From Pyropia yezoensis (lineage: Eukaryota; Rhodophyta; Bangiophyceae; Bangiales; Bangiaceae): a stretch of 64,000 bases of DNA. Below the pieces are notes generated by a model. The model made no database searches, was not told where the DNA came from, and saw nothing but the letters and a program-made list of their open reading frames with translations. The position numbers and the translations under genes were made by a program. Below are positions 44,109 to 54,783 of this stretch, piece by piece. Where the stretch lies: assembly GCA_009829735.1 (NCBI GenBank), contig CM020619.1:5162083-5226082 (forward strand). The letters are read 5' to 3'. Within the stretch, counting starts at the first letter, position 1. Each line of letters starts with the position of its first letter.

Positions 44109-44552
44109 GGTAAGAGGGGGGGGGGGACCGGCCGCCGTGCATTGCACCGGGGGACAGGATGGCGCGCGGCGGGGTAGGGTGGAGCAGGGGGGGGGGGGGG
44201 GGGCGTTCGAGACAGGGGAGTGTCCTATGTTTTTTTCTTGTGGGTGGCCGTGGCCGCGGCGCTGGCGGGGCTTAGTGCCAGTGTAGGAAGCAGCCCCCTT
44301 ATTGTCTTGTTCTTGATGACCTTCATGTCTTTTGTGCGCGTGTGTCACATGATGGAGTGGGGCAGGCGGCCGGCCAGCTGACCCCGTGCCACGGCATTGA
44401 TGCGCTCTTCCTACCCACCCCCGCGTGCCGCACGCAGGGCCCCCCCCGTGGCGCGTGCGCGCGCCGCTGCGGCGGAGAACTGCCCGCCTGCCCCCCCCCC
44501 CGGCCCCACCCCCTGCCCCCCCCCCCCTCCCCTCCCGCCACCCTCCCCATCC
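44109..44552. other. Convergent spacer, CECR2-like / F-box
   Basis: 444 bp between two converging stops. It contains G runs near 44120 and 44190, T-rich sequence near 44230 and C-rich sequence near 44490-44540. It presumably holds both 3' UTRs. No gene is seen. Confidence 0.5.
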
Positions 44553-45802
44553 CTACGAAAGGTTCGCCCGCAGGTTGCCCACCGCGTCGGCGACGGTCAC
44601 TGGGGTGGCGGCGGCCACCCGCACGGCCTCGATGCAGTAGTAGGCCCCCCCGTGGTCGCGCCGGAGCGTCGCGTGGACCACATTCTTGCCAGGCACGAGC
44701 GCGGCGGCGGGGACCAGGAAGGGCTCGTCTATGTACACCTGCCGGGCGCTGGGGTTGGTGGGGCTCCCGCATGTGGTGGCGAGGCTCGCCCACGCCCCGC
44801 GGGAGACGGCCGAGGGGCGCCGCGGCGCGGCGGCCGCCTCGGCGGTCTTGGCGACCGCCCTTGCAGCAACGCCATCGCGGGGCGGCGCCCAGCCGCCGCC
44901 GCCGCCGCTGCCACCGCTGTCGACGGCGGCGCTACCACCTGCGGCGAGAGGCGGGGGCGAGGGGGGTGCCCCCTCCCCCCACCCCGTCCACGGCAAGTGC
45001 ACCCCATTGACGGTGAGGCGGAGGAGCGCGGCGGGCCCCCACAGCGCGCGCGCGTCGCACCCTGCCACCCGCACGCCGTGGCGGAGGGTCAGGAGGACGC
45101 CCGTCTGGGGCACCGCCCCCCCCGCACCCCCCGCACCCCCCGCACCCCCCGCACCCCCCCCCCCACCAGACCGGTGGGAGGTGGGGGGGGGGGGCGCAGC
45201 ACAAACGTGGCCGCCCATGACCACCGCGGGGCGCCGCTGACCAGCAGGTGCACCCCAACGCCTTGGTCATACTCGTTGGGGCGGGCGCCCACGCCGGCAG
45301 TCCAGTCGGTCAGGGCGCCGGTGACGGTCAGCCGCTTGCCGAGGGTGACCGTGCCAGCAAAGGCGGCGTGGTGGGCGTAGAGCCACCACGCGGGGCAGGG
45401 GGGGGCGGGCGCCGCCGCCGCGGCGCCACCGGCAGCGTCGGCGGTGGCGGCAGCGGCGTCGGGAGGTGGGCTGACGCCAAAGTGGGAGCGCAGGAGGTAC
45501 CCCCACGTGGCAGCATTGGCCGTCGCCAGCATCGCCGACAGGCGGGTGCACGAGGCCGCTACAGCAGGAAGGTCGGCGGGCGGCAGCGCCTCCAGGACCG
45601 CCTCGGTTGCGTCGGAGGGCAGGTCTAGCAGGGACTGCTGTGGCAGCGGCGGTGACGGGGTAGGCAGGGACGGTGGCGGCGACGGCGGCAGTGACGGCGG
45701 GGCCGCCATGGCAGCCGTCTTTGCCGCCGTAGTCGGGGGGGGGGACCCCGCCCCGGCGGCGGGGGGGGAGCCGGCGACGGGGGCGGTGGAGGTGGCGACC
45801 AT
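44553..45802 (-). CDS. F-box protein, frame broken at a poly-G tract
   Basis: It starts at ATG 45802 (accATGG), directly after a 26-base C run of the leader (minus sense). A Pro/Ala spacer precedes the F-box at about residues 60-110 (SLLDLPSDATEAVLEALPPA, then LPAVAASCTRLSAM and WGYLLRSHFG), which binds SKP1 in SCF ubiquitin ligases. Downstream is a beta-rich C-terminal region (LGKRLTVTGALTDWTAGVG, VHLLVSGAPRWSWAATFVLR), as in F-box/PP2-like proteins. After a G/C-run block at about 45197-45120 the coding text continues in another frame (TGVLLTLRHGVRVAGCDARA, RRDHGGAYYCIEAVRVAAAT) to a stop at 44553. The join needs one extra base. The block includes a CGCACCCCC tandem. F-box identity is good; substrate unknown. 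Confidence 0.68.
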
Positions 45803-45890
45803 GGTGCGAAAGGGGGGGGGGGGGGGGGGGGGGGGGGCGATGGCGGATGGTGGAGGTAGGTGTGAGGGGAGTCTCACGCGTGGTGCCACG
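45803..45890 (-). promoter_or_regulatory. Pyrimidine-rich leader of the F-box gene with C26 run
   Basis: On the minus strand a run of 26 C (45812-45837 as G on plus) and CCTCCACC-like blocks precede the ATG. Confidence 0.4.
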
Positions 45891-47846
45891 AGGGATACGG
45901 GAATTGGAGGGCGAAGGTTGGGGTGGTGCGTAGCCACCGGGGGGGCGGGTTAACCACACCCTCTCTTTTAAACCGCAGAAGGGGGGGAGAGTAGACGCCA
46001 AGGGGAGAGTAGACGCCGGAGGGGCGGCTACCCCCCCAGTCTGCTCTTCCACGCACCCGCCGCCTGTGCAGCCGCTGAAGGGGAACAGGCGATCAAACGG
46101 TCTCCCACCTTGTCGGCCGAGGCACAAGCGCCAGCAGGGCGTCACCGCACGTAGCTGACGCGAGGAGTGGGCCTCGCACGAGTGACACCCCACGGTGGAA
46201 GGTCAAGTCGTCGTATTGGTGAGGGGGGTCCAGGCCAGGGGCCCCGCACAAGTGCAAGTCCATGTGACAAGGCCCATCCTTGCTGTCCTGTGTGCGAGTT
46301 CATTGGTCCACGTAGATCTATTTTCTCTCTGTTGGATTGCCCTCGCTCCACACGTCCATCCGCTCCTCTCCCTTGGCGGATGAGACGGTTACGCCGCGCG
46401 GTGGTTGTTCTCTTCGCTGCCGTCACCCGGCCTGCCGCGGTGGGGGGGACGCGGATGCGGCGTCGGCCGCCACCGTGGCTGCGGTGGCAGGCCCCACCGC
46501 CGCGGCGGCGGCGGCGGCGGCGGAGGCGGCGGCGGCGGCGGCTGGTGCAGCACGCCGCCGGCGGGGGGGGGGGCGTGCTCGCACCGACGCGTGCGAGGTT
46601 GGGTACCCCCAGGCCAGAGGGGGCGGTGCCCGCGCCGGTCTTCAATGCCGTCACGGAGCCTACTGCCGGCCCGCCGACAGGGGGTGTGTCACACACCTGG
46701 GCGGACCCTCTCTGAGATGGCCTGCCATCCGTGTGCGACGGCGGCGGGGGGGGGGCTCGGGGTGTGAGTTATGTCCCTGTCCATATGCCACACGGAGGGA
46801 GGTATTCAAGCATGAGCATCGCCGACCTGGTTCAATGGTTGGGCACACGTTTTACATTCTCACACGGGGGGGTTACCGGGGGGGGGGCGCCCTCGCCCAA
46901 ATGGGCTGCGGCGTGCCCGTCCTTTTGCTGTTCCCCGTCGGGGAAGGCTGGGAGCTCGTTCTGGCGTTTGGCGCGCTACAGGGTGGTGACGGCAGCGGGA
47001 ATGACGGCAGTTTGCACCCACCGCCGCCACCTCCATCCGCCGCTATTGCCGATAGCGCCGGCCGGTCATGCAGCCTACCTCCCCCCCCCCCCCAGCCCCC
47101 CCCGCCACGTCGTTGGTAAACAATGTCGGTCCCATCCCACACCACCGCCGCCCCTTGCCCCCACCACCTCCACCACCACCGCCACCGCCACCGCCGCTGC
47201 CGCTGCCGCCGCCGCCACCTCCGCGGCCGCTGTGCCGCCGCCGCCACCGACGTCGCGGCCGCGGCCACCTCGCAGCCGCCGCCGCCGCCCCTGGTGACGC
47301 GGCAGCGACGGCGGCGGCGGCGGCAGGTTGCGCAAAGCGGCGGCCCCGCCCCCGGGGCGGCACTCCCCCCAGACGTTCGGGCGGCCGCCGCTCGGGAGCG
47401 GGTCCCTCGCGACGGCGCCACGCGACGGCGCCCGCCGCGGGGTGCTGCAGCAGCCGCCAATCCCGCTACCGCGGACCGGAAGAGACTTGATAGAAAAATC
47501 CTCATTTCAAGGACATCTTGCTGCGTTTGTATTTGTTCACAACCTTTGCGGGCAGCCAGGCGTTTCTGAAAAGCTGCCGCGCATGAGACGGGTTGTGCCC
47601 CGACATGTGCGATGAGGCGAAATCTTCCCTTATCCCTCCGCATTTTGGGAGCGCCGAACGTCCCAATCTTGCTTCTGGTCCTCTTGCTGACAAACTCACG
47701 CAGAGGTGACTCACAAGAGTTTTTTTGCGCGCTCTGCTGTCTCTCGGCAACATTCTGGCGAGAGGACCGCTTTGGTCAGAAGGCGAGACAGCGCCCCGCC
47801 ACACAACGCCCGCCGCCTCCTCTTCACCGCGCTGGCGGTGGTGACT
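45891..47846. other. Mostly unassigned interval between divergent genes
   Basis: It holds the upstream regions of the F-box and zinc-ribbon genes. Besides a weak small ORF at 46380, an ATG at 47123 opens a low-complexity His/Arg/Ala frame to 47569, and a minus frame (46873-47643) overlaps it; neither shows a domain. CGG and CCG repeats occur near 46500-46545 and 47160-47230. A lower-GC part at 47480-47780 may be the zinc-ribbon promoter. Confidence 0.4.
46380..46715 (+). CDS. Possible small secreted basic protein (weak)
   Basis: 111 aa from an ATG at 46380. MRRLRRAVVVLFAAVTRPAA could be a signal peptide. It is followed by an Arg-rich stretch made by GGC repeats, then more varied text (LAPTRARLGTPRPEGAVPAP, NAVTEPTAGPPTGGVSHTW) to a TGA. 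A G run near 46564 could hide a frame change. No family and no clear leader. Confidence 0.22.
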   Translation: MRRLRRAVVVLFAAVTRPAAVGGTRMRRRPPPWLRWQAPPPRRRRRRRRRRRRRLVQHAAGGGGGVLAPTRARLGTPRPEGAVPAPVFNAVTEPTAGPPTGGVSHTWADPL

Positions 47847-50640
47847 ATGGCCCGCCCGCCCCCCCCCGTCTTGCTCCCGGGAACCACTCGCCTGTGGCAT
47901 TGGGGCGGTGGGGCGGCCGCCCGGGGGGCCCCCCCCCCCCCCCCCCCGACCTCCTTTCTCATCCCTTTCGCTGCCGGCGGCCACGCCACGTCACTGTGGG
48001 GCGGGGTAGGCGGCGAGCGGGCGCCACCAACCCCCCCCGCCCCCCTCCCTCTTCCCGTTCCCCTCCATCCCACCCACCCACCCTCCGCCCCCCCCTCCCC
48101 ACCCCACCCCTCCCTCTCCTTGTCTCCCGATGCCGCCCCCCCCCCGCCCCCCGCTCGCAGAAGGCGCCCGCCCCCCCCTGCGCCCCCCCCCCTCCCCTCC
48201 CCTTCCCCCCCCGCCTTGCCGCGCTCCCCGCTGAGCAGCATCGTGTCGTCACTGCCGCCGCTGTCCCCGCCGCCGCCGCCACCGTCGCCGCCACCGCCAC
48301 CGCTGCCGCTGCCGCTGTCGCTGCCGCTGCCGTTGCCGCTGCCGCTGCCGTGCTTGTCCCCGCCGCCGCCGCTGCCGTGCTTGTCCCCGCCGCCGCCGCC
48401 ACCGCCGCCGCCGCGTCCGCCCCAAGCTACCACCGCCACCCTCGACCCGCCCCTCGAATGGACGTCGCTGCCCGCCGTGTCGCTGCCGCCGCCGCTGCTG
48501 CGTGGCACGCCGTTGGCGTTATCGCCGCAGCCGCCGCGGTCGTCCCAGCCGCTGCCGCTGCCGCCGCCCCTGCACCTGTCACCGCCACCGTCGCTGCCGC
48601 TGTCCCCGCTGCCGTTATCCCCCTTGCCGCTGCCGCCGCCATCGCCGTCGCCGTTGTTGCCGTCGCTGTCCCTGTCGCCGGCGTCGCCGCCGGCGTCGCC
48701 GCCTCTGCTGCCGGCCGGTGGCGTGGCCGACGCCGCCGCCGCCGCTGCGCGGCTGCTTGTGCTCTCCCCGCCCGCAGATGATGCGTCCGTGGCCGCCGCT
48801 GCCGCCGCGGCGGTTGCGTCGGTGGCGGCTGCGGCGGCCGAGGCGGCTGCTGCCGCCTTTGGCACGGGGGGGGGGGGGTAGCGGGGGGGGCGGCCGCCCC
48901 CGCGTTTTTTGCTGGTGCCGCACCCGCCACTGGCCGTGGTGGGGGCGACCGGGGCGGCGGTGGGGGACGGCGGCGGCGCCCGCGGGCGCCCGCCCCCATG
49001 GCCGTGGCCGCGGCCGCAGCGGCGCCGCGGGGGGGGCCGCCGCCGCTACGAGGGCCACCGGCCGTGCTGTCACCGCCCCGGCCGGCGGCGGGGGGGAGGG
49101 GGCGCCACGCGGTGGCCGGCGCCAAGCGGCCGCGGCCTCCCCCCTACCCAACCACTGACCTCAACGGCGACGGCGGCGGCGGCAGCGGGAGTGGCGGCGG
49201 CGGCGGCGCGCCCACGGCGGGCCGCCGCCCCCCCCTCTGGCGGCAGGCGGCGCCGTCGGCGGCGGCTCTTGCGGCCACCCGCGCCCCCCCCCCCGCGCGG
49301 CGGGGCGGCCCCGGCGGGGCTGTGACCAAGACGTGCTGCGGCTGTGCGTGCGCCCTCCCGTCGGCGCGCATGACGTGCACGCGGTGCGGGGCGGCGCAGC
49401 CGCGGCGGCCGGGGCGGGGGGGGTGGGCGCTCCGCCCGGGGACTTCTCCCCGGGGGGGGGGGGCGTCAAGGGGGGGGGGGTTGCCCCTCTGGGGGGGGGG
49501 GGAGTCCCCCTGGCTGTGGTATCGGGGTTGGCGTCGGCCGACTGGGGGGCAACGCCACCGACGCAGCCGGCTGTCGCGACCGTTCCCGCGGGCGGCGTCG
49601 TCGCGGCATCGTCGGCGGCAGCGCCGGCGGCAGCGCCGGTGGCAGCCGCAGTGGCGGCGCCACCGACGGTGGTCGGTCTGGCGAGCCAGCCCGTCGCGAG
49701 CGTGGCCGCCGCGACAGCCGCGGCACCCGCGGCGACCCACCCCATCCCCCTCCGGCGGCGTGGTCGCCGGCTGTGCCCCGCGTGCGGCGCGGCCGCGCCG
49801 TCCGCGTCGGTGGCGTGTGGGGGGTGTGGCCACGCGTTCCGGACACGGCGGTACAGCACGCGACACCCGCCGGGGGGGGGGCGGATGGGGGACGGGGGGC
49901 GGGGCGGGGCGGTGGCGGCTCGCAGGGGGGGGGCGCCGGGTGGCGCCTCTGCCAGGACCTTGGGGGAAGGAGTGACGGGCGTTCCGTCGCTGTCGCCGCT
50001 GCCGCCGCGGCCGTCTCATCCGGGGGGCGTTGGCGCTGAAGCTGCGGCTGCCACCGCCGACGCCGCCGCTGCCACGGGGGCCGCCACGCGTCCGCCATTG
50101 CCGGCACCGGCGGCGGCACTGCCCGCGGCGCTCGACGCTGCCGCCTCTCGGGGGGCGTCGGCCGCCGCGTCCCGCGGGGTGGCAGCGCGTATGTCGCCGC
50201 GGCGGCGGCCACCGCGGCCGCCGGCGCCCTCCGGCACCACCACCGCCGCCGCTCTCACCGCCGCCGCCGCCCCCGCCGTCACCGCCCCTACTGCCGGCGC
50301 TGCCATCATTGCCGCGGCGGCTCGCCACGCTTCCCCTGCTGCTGCCTCCGCGGCCACGACCACCACTGTTCCCCCCACCGCCGGCCCCCCGCTAGACCTC
50401 CTCCCCCCCGATGCCGTAGCAATGGCGGCGGCGGCGGCGGCGGCGGCCACCCCCGCCCCAGCCGAAGCGACCGCCGCGCAGGTGGTGTGGGACCTTGACG
50501 GGCCGGGGGGGTGGGAGGCGCTGGTCGGGGGGGGGGGGGGCGTGGTGCCGCCACCTCTCAGCCCCCCGCCGCAGGGGTGGGGCCCAGAGGGGGGGGACGC
50601 ATGGGCGGCGGGAGTGCCGCCACCTTGGGGCCTTGGCTGA
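47847..50640 (+). CDS. Protein with two short zinc ribbons (UPF0547-like), frame broken at poly-G tracts
   Basis: The start at 47847 (gactATGG) opens a Pro/Ser/Leu-rich low-complexity frame to about 48870. Crossing the G run 48866-48878 with one base added, coding-like text continues (APAFFAGAAPATGRGGGDRG, PPPYPTTDLNGDG) into a zinc ribbon KTCCGCACALPSARMTCTRC (CxxC...CxxC, about 49327-49389). After the G runs at 49450-49505 the frame again moves by one base. A second ribbon, RLCPACGAAAPSASVACGGC followed by GHAFR (about 49770-49840), resembles the UPF0547 motif. A long Ala/Pro tail ends PPQGWGPEGGDAWAAGVPPP at the stop. About 930 aa in all if the joins are right. Paired treble-clef ribbons suggest nucleic-acid or protein binding, possibly nuclear; this is inference. 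Confidence 0.55.
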
Positions 50641-51185
50641 GGACGGCCACCCACTGGTGAAGGGAGAGGGGGTGGCAAGGACGTGGGTGTCTGTGCTGCA
50701 CGCCGCCCCCCTTTTTTGTTGGGGGATAATGGAGGCGGCCGCCTTCTTCCACGACGGCGCCCCCCCGCCCCCCCCCACCCGCCACACTCTCCGCACTCTC
50801 CGCACGGACGCGTCTGTGTGGCGCTTGCCTGCCCGAGTGGGGATGTCACGCCCTTTTTTTTCTGTTTTCGTTCGCAACCCTCCTGTGCTCCTCACCTCAC
50901 CGCCCGCGATTCTGCTCTGCCGCCCACCTTCCCTTGTCTTCTCGGTGGGCTGTGTCGGCGGAGCGGGGTCGCGCCGCCGCTACCAGTCACCAGCCGTGGC
51001 TGGCCCGTCGGGCTCTCTCCCTTGTGGGACCGCCCCGCGCCAGATGGCCGCGTAACTTCCGCTTATCGATGGAGGACCCAAGACAAAGTCAATGCAGCGT
51101 AACGCGGCTTCAAAATTGTTTGCATGGGAAACCTTCCCCCCTTGGTGTCTTGCCACCTTCCCCCCCGCTCGCCCTCCCACCCCTC
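50641..51185. other. Convergent spacer, zinc-ribbon / GH53
   Basis: 545 bp between two converging stops. It includes T6-T8 stretches (50711-50716, 50852-50859) and CTCCGCACTCTCCGCAC. No gene is seen. Confidence 0.5.
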
Positions 51186-52478
51186 CTACTGAGGGAAAAC
51201 CGCCGGGTTGTCCCGCCCACCAGGCGGCCCAACGACGCAGCCGCCCACACAAGGCGGGGCGCCCCCCCCCGGCGTCACCCCCGCCCGGTCCGCAAACGCG
51301 AGGAGGGCGGGCAGCGCCCGCGCGTCGCGGTCAAACAGGCTGTACCGGCCGTCCTCCCACGCGGGGACGGGGAAGCCGGCCACGAGCTCGGGCTGCCACC
51401 AGAATACGCCCACGCCCTTGCCAACGCCCGGCGCGGCCGGGCGGCCAACCTCCTCCATGACGCGCACCAGGTCGGTCACAAACTGCTCCTGGCCAGCCAC
51501 GGTCACCGGCCAGTCCCAGGTGGAGGAGCGGTTCTCAAAGCGCCCCCCCGTGTAGGGAAAGCCCACCTCCACCAGCGCCACGTCCTTGCCATAGTCAGCC
51601 ACCACCCCCGCCATGGCAGCTTCCACGTCAGCGAGCGACCCGTCGTGGTGCTTGGGGTGGTACGAAAAGCCCAGCAGGTCAAAGCCCGCCACCGCGTCGC
51701 GGGCGTCGAGCGGCCCCAGCGCGGAGCGCGTAATGGCGAGGCAGTCCCCGCGGTCAATATGGAGGATGGCCTGCGCGGCGGCGCCGCGCGACGCGCGGAG
51801 CCCCCGGAGGCCCGCGCGGAGGTAGGCGGCAATGGCATCAAAGGCGGCGGGGGCCCCGTCAAACGCCAGCTGCCCGCCCAGCTGCCCCGCCCGCCCGCAC
51901 GACAGGTTGCGGAGCCGCCCCGTGGGGAAGAGCATCCCGTTGCGGATCTCATTGCCCAGCTGCACCGCCACCAGCCGAACGCCCGCGTCGATGAACGCAT
52001 TGACGGTGGCGGTGGTGTAGGCCTGTAGGCGGGCCGCTAGGCAGGGAACGTCGAGGTCACACGCCGCCCGCCACGCGGCGGGGATGTCCTGCCGCCCCGG
52101 GTCGGCCCACGTGTCCGAGTAGTGTAGGGCGAGCATCACCCCCGCGCCGGCGCGCGACGCCTGCTGCGCGGCGCGGATGGTGTAGGCGAGGTCGCTCACG
52201 TCCTCGGCCGACGGGTCGACAAACAGCCGCAGGCGGAGCGTCGTAAAGGCGCCCGCGGTCAGGATGTAGTCGAGCGTCTCGGCCGCCGCCAGCGCGCTCC
52301 CGTTGCGCGTCTTGTACGGGGGGGTGGGGGTGGCGTCGAGGATGGCGGGGAGGAGCGACATGTCCGCACCCACCAGGGGGAGCGTCGACTGGGCCGTCGC
52401 GGCGGCGGGGAGGAGGGCCATGGCCGCCGCCGCCGCGGCAACAGCCGCCGCGGGAAGGAAGCGCGTAGAGACCCCCAT
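51186..52478 (-). CDS. Secreted endo-beta-1,4-galactanase, glycoside hydrolase family 53
   Basis: 430 aa from ATG 52478 (accATGG). A signal peptide covers residues 1-30 (FLPAAAVAAAAAAMALLPAA, then ATAQ). GH53 motifs follow in order: VGADMSLLP (36-44), TLRLRLFVDPS (80-90), ALHYSDTWADPGRQDIPAAW (117-136), VQLGNEIRNGMLFP with the acid/base Glu at 177, FSYHPKHHDGSL (271-282) and VALVEVGFPYT with the nucleophile Glu at 304. The family cleaves beta-1,4-galactan, the side chain of pectic type I arabinogalactan, by retention. Length agrees with the family catalytic domain (about 330-400 aa) plus a short tail. Open frame upstream of the ATG is leader. It is intact and intronless. Wall-galactan turnover or digestion of other organisms' polysaccharide is inferred. 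Confidence 0.9.
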   Translation of the reverse strand: MGVSTRFLPAAAVAAAAAAMALLPAAATAQSTLPLVGADMSLLPAILDATPTPPYKTRNGSALAAAETLDYILTAGAFTTLRLRLFVDPSAEDVSDLAYTIRAAQQASRAGAGVMLALHYSDTWADPGRQDIPAAWRAACDLDVPCLAARLQAYTTATVNAFIDAGVRLVAVQLGNEIRNGMLFPTGRLRNLSCGRAGQLGGQLAFDGAPAAFDAIAAYLRAGLRGLRASRGAAAQAILHIDRGDCLAITRSALGPLDARDAVAGFDLLGFSYHPKHHDGSLADVEAAMAGVVADYGKDVALVEVGFPYTGGRFENRSSTWDWPVTVAGQEQFVTDLVRVMEEVGRPAAPGVGKGVGVFWWQPELVAGFPVPAWEDGRYSLFDRDARALPALLAFADRAGVTPGGGAPPCVGGCVVGPPGGRDNPAVFPQ

Positions 52479-52570
52479 GGTGCACCACGGGGGGGGGAGG
52501 CAGGGAGGCGGTCGCAAAGCGGGGGGGGGGGGGGGAAGGGGGGTGGAGAGGAAGTCAGAAGGTGGCGGTG
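52479..52570 (-). promoter_or_regulatory. Pyrimidine-rich leader of the GH53 gene
   Basis: On the minus strand it is C/T-rich with two C runs (plus-strand G runs near 52490 and 52521) right up to the ATG. Confidence 0.4.
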
Positions 52571-52849
52571 GGATGCGGAGCAACCGCGGGAATAAAGAAA
52601 AAAGATACACAGGGGGCACCGCGGGGATACTCAACAGGACGCACGCGCCGGCAGGCGGTGGCTGGGGGAGTCACGGCTGAGGGTGACCGGCACGGATGCT
52701 GGTGCGCCGGGAGGGCGGCGGCGGGGCGGGACAAAAGTAGGCGGGCGGCCGCCCGGCAGGTCGGCGGGCCCGTCGCATTCCCCCCGAGACTGGTGCCGGT
52801 GCCACCATGCATGGTGCTGGGCACCACTGTCTGTGGCAGGCAGAGCCGA

Positions 52850-52940
52850 AGCAGCAGAGGCAGCAGCGGCGGCAGCAGCAGCGGCGGCAGCAGCAGCGGC
52901 AGTGGCAGCAGCAGGGGCCGCTGCAGTGGCAGCGGCGGGG
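52850..52940. repeat. Imperfect (GCA/GGC)n trinucleotide block
   Basis: Alternating GCAGCAGCGGC units. The plus frame through it reads Ser/Gly repeats. Confidence 0.85.
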
Positions 52941-53589
52941 GCGGCCATGACAGCGGGCGGGCGGGATTGCAGGTGGGCGGCCGGGCGGGCGGACGGCGAG
53001 CCGGCGGACTGGAACGGGGGCGGGCGGGCTTCGCTTCCCTCCACGCTGTGCATGCGTCGTCGCGCCGCGCCGCGCCGCCAGCGCGGCAACCAGTCACACG
53101 GGCCAGAGGGTCATGGGAAGCCGGCGCGGCCCCGCTCACCCCCCCCCCCCTCCCCGAGGTTGACTGACCCCGCCACCGGTGGCGGATTTCTCCACCGCGT
53201 CGTGATCATCGTAGCTGCCGCACAGAGTGCGTCAAGGAGGGGAGGGGGAGGCGGGGGGGGCGGTCTATGACGCCGACGCGGGGCGGCCCATGCCGGCGCG
53301 GTGCCGGAGGGGTGGGGCGTGGCAGGGGTGGAGGGCGCTGCCCATGGGAGCAGTGGGAGACGGGGAGAGGGGTGTCGGCCTGGCGTCCGGGGTGATGAGG
53401 TGTGCATCGCGTGGCACGAGGGAGAGACGGGACGCACCGCGGACTGCTCTCGATGGCAGACGACTGAAATGTACAGTACTTACATAACATACAGTACCTA
53501 CTGTATGTCGAAAGCACAGTTCGCACGGTGTCTACGAAGCACCAAACTGCAGTCGAAAAAACCGTTGTCCCATCGACTTCTCCGTTCTA

Positions 53590-53708
53590 TTGTGCGTCCC
53601 GTAAAAAGTGGACGTGCACGGGTCGTGCAGTGTGGGTTTGATTGGTCCAGTGGCCGATATTTGACATGATCACGACACGAGCACGTCCACTTTTTACGGG
53701 ACGCACTA
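53590..53708 (-). mobile_element. Stowaway-like MITE, copy 3
   Basis: A 119-bp element, reverse orientation relative to copies 1 and 2 some 31 kb away, with the same inverted ends (TTGTGCGTCCCGTAAAAAGT on the left) and core (CCAGTGGCCGATATTTGACA). TA flanks both sides (53588-53589 and 53709-53710). It is the best preserved of the three arms. Confidence 0.85.
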
Positions 53709-53786
53709 TAAGCCGTTCTCATCTGTTTCGGAAAGTGAAAGACCAAGCAACGACGTCCCAGCGCCTCTCCCCGTGGCACGCGGCAA

Positions 53787-53875
53787 GCGAGGGATTGCCC
53801 CCGCGAGGGAATGCCCCCACAAGGCAGGCGAGGGAGTGCCCCCACAAGGCAAACGGGGTACTGCCCCCACAATGC
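53787..53875. repeat. Degenerate 23-27-bp tandem repeat
   Basis: Four units share GAGGGA-TGCCCCCACAAGGC (first unit with CGCG, last unit CGGGGTACTGCCCCCACAAT). Confidence 0.75.
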
Positions 53876-54783
53876 ACTTGCGAAGAATACGGGCCGCCGT
53901 TGCTGTTGCGCCACGCTCCCACTCCACCTTCGCGCCGCTGTGGTATGTCCCACGCGGCGACCGACAGCTGTGGTGCGTCCCATGTGGCGACCGGACCGCC
54001 GCCATGGGCCACCCAACTCAGACCAGATACTTGACGCACAGAAAGGAGAGCACACGTCGCTGCCTACCGTTCTCCACCTCCTCCCGCCAATCCCACCGCG
54101 CTTCCGATCGTCCCGTGCCCTCTACATCCAATATCTAGAAGAGAGCATCGTGGCTCTTCTGAATCGCTCCACCCGCTCCCGTCGTGGAGACAACATTACG
54201 CCAGAGACTAGTCTAGGCACGCTCGGCCCCGCCGAGACTGCAGGCGGCATGGCATGGCGGTAGCCGCTGCAGCGGCGGCGGACGAGTGGGCAGCCAATTC
54301 CTACAATGAGAGAGGGAAAACTCCATGCACTCGGAAGACTTGTTCCAGGCGCATAATTTCATGAGGTTACTCTTGGAGGAGTGGCACAATTGCTGCCAAA
54401 CGTTTTGCAGCCAGCCGACCCGGGTCTTGGGAGACCCACGGAGATGGCACGTCCCCCACCCCCCGCCCAGTCCGCGATTAGAGCATCGGCTCCGTCGTGG
54501 TGCGCGACGCCACGACGCCTCTCGCCCTCAGTGGTCGACTGCTGCTCTCTTGGTCATCGTGGCCGACGGCGCTCGCCGCCGCGGTGCATGCTGTCCACCC
54601 TGACCAGCGGCGCCCTCCTTTTCTCCCTCCATGCCCCCGGGTGTGCCGCATTGCTGAGTCATTGGCCTTCACTCGCAGCCGCGCCTGACCCCCCACCCAC
54701 CCTGCCGCCGACGCCTTCCCCGCCGTCTGGCCCCTCCGCGCGCCACCACAGGCTGCTCTACCCTCCCTCGGAGCAGTTGCGTT

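Larger units (their letters stand above)
52571..54783. other. Intergenic region between divergent genes, with repeats and a MITE
   Basis: No gene is supported. It contains a trinucleotide block, MITE copy 3, a short tandem and a cluster of GTACAGTAC-like motifs (53471-53505). The region 54300-54780 becomes C/T-rich toward the next ATG and probably holds that gene's promoter and leader. Confidence 0.5.

Noticed and set aside
47711..48865. 384-codon minus-strand Ala/Gly/Asp frame
   Set aside because: Shadow of the low-complexity N terminus of the zinc-ribbon gene; no leader or domain.
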